From positions 1 to 16,216 of the forward strand of contig JAUWWA010000004.1 of the NCBI GenBank assembly GCA_030617125.1: a stretch of DNA of 16,216 nucleotides, in the 5' to 3' direction. Shown piece by piece: positions 10,701 through 16,124 of the stretch (the first letter of the stretch is position 1; each line of letters starts with the position of its first letter). The notes beneath the pieces are model-generated. The model ran no database searches, was not told the DNA's origin, and worked only from the letters and a program-made list of their open reading frames with translations. Origin of the DNA: Pirellulales bacterium (GTDB taxonomy: Bacteria; Planctomycetota; Planctomycetia; Pirellulales; Thermoguttaceae). The translations under genes and the position numbers were made by a program.

Positions 10701-10913
10701 CGCCTCCAGGGGGACCGTGATCATGGCTTCCACTTCCTCGGCCGAAAGCCCCAGGGCTTCGGTTTGAATCTCCACGTACGGCCGGGAAAACTCAGGTATC
10801 GTGTCCACCGGCATGTCGCGAAGTTGCGTGAAGCCAAAGAACATGATCATCGTAGCGATCATAACCACCAGGAGTCGAAACTGCAGGCTCGACCCAACAA
10901 TCCAACGCATCAT
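7710..10913 (-). CDS. RND-family efflux permease (CusA/CzcA type), first in the operon
   Basis: A 1067-aa inner-membrane RND pump, first full gene of the operon. It starts MMRWIVGSSLQFRLLVVMIA (TM1), with porter signatures MPVDTIPEFSRPYVEIQTEA and SIPGLSSIVLVFEPGTDMLD. TM4 holds GVVIDDAVIDVEG (406-418), with D410 and E417 retained but Gly replacing the Asn that normally follows the Glu (EN to EG). The C-terminal end has VLGSLVSATLFTLVGVPALY, then a charged tail of about 40 aa rich in Glu, Pro and Lys. CusA Met573 appears replaced by Glu (DLMVEVEGAAG), so a copper/silver substrate is unlikely. The start is preceded by a GGGGGGA stretch 7 bases upstream. It is paralogous over its full length to the pump at 4055-7207; the two probably arose by an old tandem duplication. 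Confidence 0.92.
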   Translation of the reverse strand: MMRWIVGSSLQFRLLVVMIATMIMFFGFTQLRDMPVDTIPEFSRPYVEIQTEALGLSAEEVEAMITVPLEADMLNGVSWVDEIRSESIPGLSSIVLVFEPGTDMLDARQMVQERLIEVYALPGVSKPPAMLNPLSSTSRVMAVGLSSEKLSHIEMSVLARWTIQPRLMGVPGVANVSIWGQRKRQLQVQVDPERLREEGITLNQVISTAGNALWFSPLKFLKASTPGTGGFIDTPNQRLGIRHLLPISTPEDLAHVTIEGSTKRLGDVTEVVEDHQPLIGDAVIGDEPNLMLVIEKFPWASTLEVTRGVEQALDALRPGLSGLEMDSSLYRPATFIETALGNLSTALLIGGGLVLAALLAFLFYWRTALISTVAILVSLMAAGLVLYLTGAPINMMVLAGIAIALGVVIDDAVIDVEGIARRLRKHRDQAGSEESTAWLIRESALLIRSPVIYATLILMLAVLPILFIEGVLGAIFRPMVLSYALALVVSMAVALLVTPSLCLMLLARPPLERVESPLVGWLGRGYSTVLAGTVRRPGLAFGVFVVIVVAGLAAVPWLSQGSLLPTFKETDLMVEVEGAAGMSHPAMGRIASQAGRELRSIPGVRNVCAHVGRAVMSDEVSNVNCSQLWVSLDPAADYDATVAKVRETVEGYPGLDVDVLTYTNERLQEEMTGSDTAVAVRIYGEDWKVLAAKAEEVRQALSRIDGIVSPEVELPVEQPTLKIEPDLAASKKHGLKPGDVRRAAACLLSGFEVSYLFEEQKVFDVVVLGTPETRHSLTSVQELLIDTPTGDHVRLAEVVDVRIVPAPNVIKRDAVARRIDVDFNVRGRDLAAVAHDVERALQEIEFPLEYRTELLGHSAQRMAVQRRVLSVAVAAAIGIFLLLQATFLSWRLATLVFLTLPLALTGGAVAALAGGGIVTLGSLLGCVAVLGVATRNAITLVRHYQHLAETSEDAPGDHEWSGPALVMRGTRERLGPILTTAVATALVFLPLALFGNIAGLEIVHPMAVVVLGSLVSATLFTLVGVPALYLLSGARPAPDLEDLQGPAEREEEAPEVASKPVGVDREM

Positions 10914-11015
10914 TGGAAATCCCCCCGTGCAAGAAGAACCGCAAAAAAGAATGACAAAATCATAACTCCCAGTCCTTAATGTCGATGCTGTTGTAGTAAT
11001 CGCCGGACACGCGGC

Positions 11016-11171
11016 TTACTCCCGAACGACGAAGAACAGGTGGTCGCAGTACGTGCCGAAATTGCCGTAGCACCCTTGACCACATCCCTAGGGATTCGCT
11101 GTTGCCTCGTTGCTCATCACGAAGACGGCTAGCATACCCATCAACAAGAGCAACAAGTCTCTGAGTTTCAT
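11016..11171 (-). pseudogene. Short secreted Cys-containing peptide gene with in-frame amber stop
   Basis: ATG at 11171 opens a 27-codon ORF whose product begins MKLRDLLLLLMGMLAVFVMS, a convincing signal peptide, and ends in a cleavage-like ANEATANP region (exactly: NEATANP). TAG follows at 11090-11088. The same frame continues for 23 codons after TAG, reading GCGQGCYGNFGTYCDHLFFV then VRE, with three cysteines, and stops at TAA 11018. A different frame continues to 10960 ending DYYNSIDIKDWEL. The pattern fits a small secreted Cys peptide interrupted by a nonsense change and perhaps a frameshift. It lies between the operon promoter and the first RND gene, so it would be transcribed. No clear ribosome site is visible. 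It could also be a translated short leader, or chance. Confidence 0.4.
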
Positions 11172-11206
11172 CCGGACTCGAATGTTGGAATCAAACTCAG
11201 TAATCT

Positions 11207-11235
11207 ATGATAATTAGGGGCGTAGGTGAATTCAA
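11207..11235 (-). promoter_or_regulatory. Sigma-70-type promoter for the transport operon
   Basis: On the minus strand, TTGAAT (11235-11230) and TATCAT (11212-11207) are separated by exactly 17 bases. The -35 matches consensus at 4 of 6 and the -10 at 5 of 6. Transcription would start near 11200 and read into the short secreted ORF and the RND operon. Nearby flanks are GC-rich, so this AT-rich pair stands out. It is a prediction from sequence only. Confidence 0.55.
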
Positions 11236-11447
11236 GGTACGGTCGCAAGAAAACAGACGGTGATGTTCTTGCGGCAGCAGCCGTTTTTGGGAGACTGTAG
11301 CAAGGGAATCGGGCATTCACTGTCCGGCTCGGGCATGATGGAGGGTTTGGGTTATGAGGCTTCGCGGGAATCGTTCGGTAAACCCCGCCCTTGACGCGGG
11401 TGGTATCCTGAGGGCGTGGCGTGAAGCGAGGTCCTTGGGAGAAAACC

Positions 11448-11531
11448 ATGGAACGGAAAGGTTCACGGCGGGACTTGACCAAGGAACGCTATTGGCGGCA
11501 GATGCTCCGACGGCGGTGCTGTTCAGCCTGA
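11448..11531 (+). pseudogene. 5' remnant of IS66 accessory gene tnpA
   Basis: ATG at 11448, preceded by GGGAG, encodes MERKGSRRDLTKERYWRQML and then RRRCCSA before TGA. The first 22-23 residues match the usual start of IS66 TnpA-like proteins (ERK-RRD-KERYWR--LRRW). After LRR the reading collapses because the sequence passes into the end of the transposase gene. Confidence 0.55.
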
Positions 11532-11665
11532 TTGCCAGTGCGAAGCGTCACAGTTTGAACACGTGGCGCCATCTCCGCGACGTGCTGATCCCCTTGGCCG
11601 ACCTGAAGCCGGGCGAGTTGGAGCAACTCCTGCCCGATCGCTGGCAGCAGTCGCCCGAGACCTGA
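11504..11665 (+). pseudogene. 3' remnant of IS66 transposase (tnpC)
   Basis: The frame ending at TGA 11663-11665 reads APTAVLFSLIASAKRHSLNT followed by WRHLRDVLIPLADLKPGELE and QLLPDRW. This is the characteristic C-terminus of IS66 transposases (SLI-SAK, W-YLRDVL, LLPDRW). The catalytic DDE core and the N-terminus are missing. The frame is open upstream by chance to 11354, but the residues before APTAV are not transposase-like. Confidence 0.7.
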
Positions 11666-11684
11666 CGCGTCTTCGCAATCCCAC

Positions 11685-11707
11685 AACGCCCGCCCCCAAC
11701 GGGCGTT
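11685..11707 (+). terminator. Terminator-like hairpin at the right end of the IS66 element
   Basis: AACGCCCG (11685-11692) pairs perfectly with CGGGCGTT (11700-11707) across a 7-base loop, CCCCCAA. It is followed by a weak T-rich run (CTTC). It overlaps the right inverted repeat, so it may be part of the element end and not a host terminator. Confidence 0.4.
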
Positions 11708-11713
11708 CTTCAC

Positions 11714-12051
11714 ACGCCGACCGTGAGCCGATCGCTACTCTGCCCCATCGCCCCACTTGCCAGCACAGGGACGGGTTGGCCGAACGCTTACTTCGTCCGG
11801 GCAATGCTTGTGCCCAAGGCCCCGTGCGTGACGGCGCAATAGACCGATTCGCGATGCATTGGAAGCGTTCGCGTGAGCGTTCAGCGAGCCGCTGCCTGGA
11901 TCGCGAGTGTCTTGCCGGCTGGCAGAATCGCCGGATGGGGTTGTGGGGAAGGACACCCATGTTGCACTAGCCCCGCAGAGGCATCGTTGGAGAGACTGGG
12001 GTTCAACTGGCATCGCCAACATTTTGGTGAAGATAGGATTACAGGACACCG
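11714..12051. other. Gene-free stretch
   Basis: No ORF here has family resemblance, a ribosome site or codon use like the neighbouring genes. Several short overlapping ORFs on both strands look like by-products of high GC. No tRNA, clear terminator or repeat was seen. Confidence 0.5.
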
Positions 12052-13185
12052 TCAGGCTGCCCGCCGTCTCCGCGACCACCAGCCAACGCCGATCCCGACA
12101 GCTCCGAGCAGTGACCAGATGATGAGGGTTGAGGGTTCGGGGATGACGGTGTATACGTCCACTCGGGACGTGACGCCATCCGCGGTCTCACCGCCTGCGA
12201 ACATCACCTTATTCCCGACCGAGACGGCTGCGAGCTTATCACGGGGCTGAGACAGGTGAAGCACTGACCAAGAATCGTTCACCGTGTCATACACATCCAC
12301 AACATCGGACTTTGCACCGCCGATATACCCGCCCCCGAAGAAGACGTGGTGGCCAGCGGCCGCTGCAACAAGTCCTGATCGCGGTTGCGAGAGGTGTGCC
12401 ACCATCCACTGGTCATTCTCCACGTCGTAGATATCGACGACATCGCTGAACGCAAACCCCGTGGTCACGCCGCCCGCGAAGAAGATATTATTCCCGCTAG
12501 ACACTCCCGCGAATGTTGAGCGTGGTTGCGACAAGGTCGCCGTGGTCCACACCCCGGTATCGGCGTGGTAGATATCGACGCGATCCGTCATCACGCCACC
12601 TGTCTCAACGCGGCCACCGGCAAACATGGCGATTCCGCCGGTTGCGGCCGCAGCTAGGTGGTTGCGTGAAATGGAAAGCGAACTCGCTGTCCAAGTACCA
12701 GAGGCAACATCGTAGATGTCCACAACATCGCTCCAATCACCCGCCCAGCCCCCGCCAAATAGGATCTTGTTGTCCACAGCAGCCGCAGCGTGCTCCTGCC
12801 GCGGTGCATGGAGATGATCGAAATCGAATGTCGCAGTCTGGTCATCAAATACGAACGCAAAGTCTCGCGATCCGCCTTGGATAGAACCGCCCGCGAAGAC
12901 CGCGACATCGCCTGTTGAGGCAGCCTGTTGATGATTAACTGCCTCGGGTAAGGAACCGGTGGACCAAGTGCCAGTCTGGATATCGTAGTAGTCGACACGA
13001 TCAGTCGGGGCCCCACCGGTCCGGCCCCCTGCAAACAGTAGCCGGGTGGACGTTGCTGTCGCGGCGAGGCCCTTGCGAGCCTGACTCAACTCAACTATCT
13101 CGTGGCTGATGGTGATTGCCCCGTCCGCCCGCCCCACCCCAACCAGCACCAGCAGTGCCGTGAATCCAACGGTTACGCGTTTCAT
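12052..13185 (-). CDS. Secreted kelch-repeat beta-propeller protein with PEP-CTERM anchor
   Basis: A 377-aa exported protein. The signal peptide MKRVTVGFTALLVLVGVGRA is followed by six full and one partial kelch-like repeats of about 48 aa. Each runs R-x(3)-AAA...FAGG, then SDVVDIYD...W....LSQPR; the clearest are at about 145-340. They should fold into a beta-propeller. The C-terminus reads VIPEPSTLIIWSLLGAVGIG, then VGWWSRRRR-AA: the PEP motif, hydrophobic segment and Arg cluster of PEP-CTERM proteins, which are recognised by exosortase and processed at the envelope. No exosortase gene is in the window. The ATG at 13185 is chosen because the signal peptide begins there and GGAG and AAAGGGG lie just upstream; the frame is open 76 codons further but without signal features. 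The binding target is unknown. Confidence 0.88.
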   Translation of the reverse strand: MKRVTVGFTALLVLVGVGRADGAITISHEIVELSQARKGLAATATSTRLLFAGGRTGGAPTDRVDYYDIQTGTWSTGSLPEAVNHQQAASTGDVAVFAGGSIQGGSRDFAFVFDDQTATFDFDHLHAPRQEHAAAAVDNKILFGGGWAGDWSDVVDIYDVASGTWTASSLSISRNHLAAAATGGIAMFAGGRVETGGVMTDRVDIYHADTGVWTTATLSQPRSTFAGVSSGNNIFFAGGVTTGFAFSDVVDIYDVENDQWMVAHLSQPRSGLVAAAAGHHVFFGGGYIGGAKSDVVDVYDTVNDSWSVLHLSQPRDKLAAVSVGNKVMFAGGETADGVTSRVDVYTVIPEPSTLIIWSLLGAVGIGVGWWSRRRRAA

Positions 13186-13628
13186 TTCTCCATCCCCTTT
13201 AACAAGGTCGATTGCCAGGAATGGACGTTCCGCTACCTCCTCTAGCCCGCTCGACCCCAATTCATGACAAAGAAAATGGAAATTTTTTCCAAAATGGCTC
13301 AGAAGGGGGATCCGCCAGACATCGCCCCAGGTTCCCCACGGCCGCCCGTATCGGCCCCCGCTCGCCTTCCTGGCGGTTTTCCCGCCCCCGCCCCCGGTCC
13401 GGATGGGACACACTGATCGATCGGTTGGACCTGGAGCGGGTATTCCCGAATGCGAAGCCGTAGGCGGTTGCCGGATGCGATAGCCTTCAACTATTGTAAT
13501 CTACAATAGCAAGCGGCCATTTTCGGCTATTTCTAGGGCCAACTTGCCGAGTCGTGGAAGTGCTGAAACCCTTGTTTCATGGGGGTTTTCGGTGTTTCGT
13601 GGCATCGCGGGGAATCAGTGCTCTTGCC
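13186..13628. other. Non-coding stretch with inverted repeats
   Basis: This 443-bp stretch holds no supported gene. It has an AT-rich patch with a perfect dyad TGGAAA-TTT-TTTCCA at 13277-13291, about 90 bp upstream of the kelch gene, where it could act as an operator or promoter element. A very GC-rich patch follows at 13320-13400, then insertion-sequence end-like repeats near 13474-13512. The segment next to the tRNA fragment, about 13550-13628, is unrecognised. Confidence 0.5.
13474..13512. repeat. Palindrome with similarity to the ISAs1 element ends
   Basis: GATGCGATAGCC at 13474-13485 is identical to 14620-14631, part of the right inverted repeat of the nearby ISAs1 element. Directly after it, CTATTGTA (13491-13498) and TACAATAG (13502-13509) form a perfect 8-bp dyad around ATC. 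ACAATAGC-AAG also resembles the subterminal sequence of the same element (ACAATAGCGAAG on its minus strand). This is probably a relic of one or two older insertion-sequence ends. Confidence 0.45.
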
Positions 13629-13667
13629 TTATGATTCCGCTGCTCTAACCATCTGAGCTACGCCGCC
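13629..13667 (-). pseudogene. Truncated tRNA-Met (CAT), 5' half only
   Basis: The minus strand reads a perfect 5' half tRNA: acceptor GGCGGCG (13667-13661), TA, D-stem GCTC, loop, GAGC, A, anticodon stem GCGGA, and loop ATCATAA with anticodon CAT at 13633-13631. The next bases should be TCCGC to close the anticodon stem but are GGCAAGAGC. No T-arm (GGTTCRANTCC) or 3' acceptor strand was found downstream or elsewhere in the window. The break is exactly after the anticodon loop, a common insertion point for integrases and group I introns. It cannot give a functional tRNA as it stands. Confidence 0.65.
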
Positions 13668-13875
13668 TGACCACTTCCAATCTAACACGTAGCGTCTGAG
13701 GGTCAAGGCGGAACGCGGGGACGCACAAGAGAGGAAGGACGAGGGAGGAGAGGACAGACGTGCGGGGACTTAGGGTCCCTGGCGAAGTACAGGCCGCGCA
13801 ACGCAGTGCCGGGGCGTTTCCTGCATTGCTTAACCCATTCCTCGCGTCATACCGTGCCCGTCCCATGAGGGGTGC

Positions 13876-13885
13876 CGCTCTGCAG
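13876..13885 (+). repeat. Left target-site duplication of the ISAs1-type element
   Basis: CGCTCTGCAG abuts the left inverted repeat and is repeated identically at 14635-14644 beyond the right end. A 10-bp duplication fits the 8-10 bp typical of the ISAs1 family. Confidence 0.85.
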
Positions 13886-14634
13886 CAGGGCCATCGCATT
13901 AGTCACACTGGGTGGCAAGGACCTGGAGCAGGAAGTCGTTGTCCCAGCCGGCTCTTTTGCGTTTACCCTTCAACGAACCTTTCGATTTGTCTTGCTTGAG
14001 CAGGCTCAACGTGAAGCGACGGAGCATCGCCATGTTCTCCCCTGCGTGGCCTTTGCGGATTCGCGACTCGTCTTCTCGAAACACCAGACATTCAACACAT
14101 GCAGCGGCCGAAGACCCTCGGCATGGTCGAACGAACGACGAAGCGTCTTGCCGTCGATCGCAATGCTCGTGTCCTTGAAGTCCTTTCGTAACGACCTGAC
14201 CCACGCCAGGCAACACTGCTCGAACGCGTCGGGATCGAGCAACCCGAAGACGTGACCGAAGGTATCATGTGAAGGAATGCCGTTGGGCAATGCCAGAAAC
14301 TTTCGGAAGAAATCCTCCTTGTGTTTGCCGAACTCCTCGATTTCCGTGAAAGCATCGCAGCCGGCCAGAACGCCACACAGCGACAGCACGATGATGTCGA
14401 TCAGCTTGTGTCTTGTGGTGGGATCCCTCCTCGGATCGGGCAGCTCCTGGAAATGGTCGACGATAGAAAGGAGGTCTCTGTACCGCAGCCCTCCCCCTCG
14501 GTCGGGTGGAAATTCTTGCTTCTTGGCCATCTCTTGCCCTCCATGGCTGGAAAATCAAACCGTTAAGGGCATCAACTATCAAGAAACGCTTTTTCCGGAA
14601 ACCCCCCCTTCGCTATTGTGATGCGATAGCCCTG
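13886..14634 (-). mobile_element. Internally deleted ISAs1-family element (749 bp)
   Basis: Terminal inverted repeats are CAGGGCCATCGCATTAG at the left (13886) and, on the minus strand, CAGGGCTATCGCATCACAAT at the right (from 14634), matching at 13 of the first 15 positions. A perfect 10-bp target duplication flanks it. The transposase gene inside runs on the minus strand but has lost about 160-170 middle codons, which would restore a usual length of about 1.25 kb. The exact duplication and preserved ends imply fairly recent insertion. It may have moved in its deleted form with a transposase supplied from elsewhere, or been deleted after insertion. Confidence 0.85.
13899..14530 (-). pseudogene. 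ISAs1-family transposase, internally deleted and frameshifted
   Basis: The N-terminal part starts at 14530 (MAKKQEFPPDRGGGLRYRDL) and contains the DDE_Tnp_1-associated region (HFQELPDPRRDPTTRHKLID; GIPSHDTFGHVFGLLDPDAF) and the first catalytic Asp in AIDGKTLRRS. At LNVWC (about 14078-14092) it runs out of frame. In another frame the C-terminus resumes as FREDESRIRKGHAGENMAML, RRFTLSLLKQDKSKGSLKGK and RAGWDNDFLLQVLA, ending at TAA 13899. The second catalytic Asp and the Glu lie in the missing segment, so it is inactive. Confidence 0.88.
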
Positions 14635-14644
14635 CGCTCTGCAG
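14635..14644 (+). repeat. Right target-site duplication of the ISAs1-type element
   Basis: CGCTCTGCAG directly follows the right inverted repeat and equals 13876-13885 at all 10 positions. Confidence 0.85.
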
Positions 14645-14663
14645 CTGTTTGCCTTTTGCACGT

Positions 14664-14700
14664 GGAAGTGATATTATCATATTTGACTGGAATAACTTCC
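14664..14700 (+). promoter_or_regulatory. Dyad upstream of the regulator gene, possible operator
   Basis: GGAAGT (14664-14669) and ACTTCC (14695-14700) are perfect inverted copies 25 bp apart, flanking an AT-rich core (ATATTATCATATTTGACT). It lies about 150 bp upstream of the winged-helix regulator and could be an autoregulatory site with promoter elements inside. No convincing -35/-10 pair with correct spacing was found. Confidence 0.3.
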
Positions 14701-14847
14701 GCCTAGCGGTGGGCTAAACTTTGAAGCGGCAGATTGGCCGTTTATCGGGGCGGCATCGCTGCACATAGAAAACTCTGCCGACGCGTTCCTGCGGCGGTCC
14801 TACTAGACCGGCGATTCGAGGTTTGAGGGCGAGGAGATCCGATTGCG

Positions 14848-15486
14848 ATGAATCCTGATGTCACGGTAAGCGCGGCGGGCATGCGGGTGGTGAAACTACT
14901 GACAGGTAAGCCGCCGCAAACCATTGCCGAGTTGATTCGGGATACGGGCGTTACTCGAACCGCCGTTACCGGGCAGCTTAGTGAACTGGTCGCGGCGGGT
15001 TTTGTCGAGCGCGATATCGAGCGATTGCCCGGCCGAGGCCGACCGCGACACCTCTACAAGACGACCGACGCTGCGGTGCGACTGTTGTTCGCCTACCGGC
15101 AGCGGATCCTTGTGCCCGCCATATGGCAAGCCATTGAAGAACTCGGCGGACGCGAAATGTTCGAGAACGTGCTCGAGCACGTCAGCCGCTCACTGGCCGA
15201 TTATTATTCTCGCAGAATCACTGCCAAACAACCCAAAGAGCGGCTTCGACAACTGATCGGCTTGCTCGAAGAAGAGGGGGGGCTTGTCGAAACGCACGAG
15301 AGTGACAACCAACTCGTGCTACATAAGCGGAACTGTCCGTTCATTAGTATGGTCGACAAGAACCGGTCCGTATGCTACGTCGACCAGGAAATGATGTCAC
15401 GGGTCGTCGGCCGGCCGGTTCGCCGCACCGCCTGCCGCCACGACGGGGATCCGTGTTGTACGTTCCAGATTGCGAGCCAAGAGTGA
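14848..15486 (+). CDS. Winged-helix transcriptional regulator with C-terminal cysteine cluster (SufR/COG2345-like)
   Basis: A 212-aa DNA-binding regulator. Residues about 8-75 form a winged helix: VSAAGMRVVKLLTG, then TIAELIRDTGVTRTAVTGQL (recognition region) and the wing ERLPGRGRPRHLYKTT, typical of the COG2345/SufR group. The C-terminal part (about 85-210) resembles the sensor half of that group, with cysteines at 163, 176, 196, 203 and 204 (RNCPFISM, SVCYVD, RTACRHDGDPCC). In SufR a similar set binds an iron-sulfur cluster and senses redox or iron state; cluster binding here is inferred. AGGAGA at 14832-14837 is 10 bases before the ATG, a little long. It starts about 200 bp beyond the ISAs1 element and converges with the pseudogene at 15544. 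No target gene is visible, and the transport operon is not obviously linked. Confidence 0.82.
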   Translation: MNPDVTVSAAGMRVVKLLTGKPPQTIAELIRDTGVTRTAVTGQLSELVAAGFVERDIERLPGRGRPRHLYKTTDAAVRLLFAYRQRILVPAIWQAIEELGGREMFENVLEHVSRSLADYYSRRITAKQPKERLRQLIGLLEEEGGLVETHESDNQLVLHKRNCPFISMVDKNRSVCYVDQEMMSRVVGRPVRRTACRHDGDPCCTFQIASQE

Positions 15487-15543
15487 ATTGGCGGCGTCGG
15501 TTTTTTGGGGGCGGTGATTCATCCATGCGTGGCAGCGACACGC

Positions 15544-16124
15544 TCACTGGGCCATTTCCAGCCGATACCGCACCCGCGGCTGATCGGCCGGGCCGCCGTC
15601 GGCTTCCAGGATGGTGGTGTCGCCGTCGTGGTGGTAGTGGAACGGCTTGGCGGTGACCGGGTTCACGGGGATCGGCACCTCGGCAATGTCGCCAAGCCGC
15701 CGCGGCAGGCGCCCTTCGTGCCGTGCGGCGTACAGGCGGATCGCCTCGATGCACCTCAGCGCCGCGATGCGGCGCTCGAATCGCACCACGGCAAATTGGC
15801 AGTGGCTTGCCACGGGTAGCAGCATGCCGGCCAGCGGGACCACCTCGCGTCGCCGAGCCGCCTCGCTCAGCTCCTTTTCCGCACGCTCCATGGCTTCGTG
15901 GGCCTGGTGGTACGGCAGCCGATAGAGTCATGCCACCACGTCGCCGGGCATCGTGCGTTGCCGGACCAGCTCGAGCATCGCCTGCTGGACGACGTCGTCC
16001 GGGCATTTGCAGAACTGCCGGGCGTACAGTTCGAGCGCTGCGGCGTGACAGTGCAACAGCCGGCCGAGCAACTCGGGCCCGATCGGGAGTTCGGAGTGCT
16101 GTCGTTTTCGTTCACCATAAACAA
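15544..16124 (-). pseudogene. Chimeric pseudogene: ECF sigma region 2 joined to the tail of a planctomycete hypothetical protein
   Basis: Reading leftward, one frame gives ELPIGPELLGRLLHCHAAAL, ELYARQFCKCPDDVVQQAML and VRQRTMPGDVVA, then TGA at 15930-15928. This is region 2 of a planctomycete-type ECF sigma factor (AALELYARQ-C, DVVQ-A, VVAWLYR expected). The same frame continues LYRLPYHQAHEAMERAEKEL, RRIAALRCIEAIRLYAARHE and PVNPVTAKPFHYHHDGDT to TGA at 15544, the C-terminus of an unrelated conserved planctomycete protein. TGA falls where Trp of AWLYR is expected. The likely start, ATG at 16124 or 16118 (MVNENDST), is in a different frame, so a frameshift lies near 16090-16105. Sigma region 4 and the N-terminal part of the second protein are absent. 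It is almost surely non-functional. Confidence 0.6.

Larger units (their letters stand above)
11378..11713 (+). mobile_element. Internally deleted IS66-family element (336 bp, non-autonomous)
   Basis: Both ends look like IS66 termini. The left end reads GTAAACCCCGCCCTTGACGC; the reverse complement of the right end reads GTGAAGAACGCCCGTTGGGG, sharing GTRAA, CGCCC-TTG and a following GCGGG. Inside, only the first codons of the accessory gene tnpA and the last ~55 codons of the transposase gene remain, joined near 11504-11515. Elements of this family usually exceed 2 kb, so most has been lost. An 8-bp target duplication, expected for IS66, is not recognisable (left ATCGTTCG, right ACGCCGAC). It sits about 140 bp upstream of the operon promoter. 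Confidence 0.65.

Noticed and set aside
11168..11482. A 104-codon minus-strand ORF ending by ATGA at the short secreted peptide
   Set aside because: It spans the operon promoter and the IS66 element, has no family resemblance and no ribosome site.
13212..13463. An 83-codon plus-strand ORF upstream of the tRNA fragment
   Set aside because: Pro/Arg-rich product driven by a GC-rich patch, and no ribosome site or recognised motif.
13486..14619. Larger insertion sequence bounded by ACAATAGC repeats and GATGCGATAGCC
   Set aside because: The flanks give no target duplication and the distance to the transposase stop is too long. The ends at 13886 and 14634 have proper inverted repeats and a perfect 10-bp duplication.
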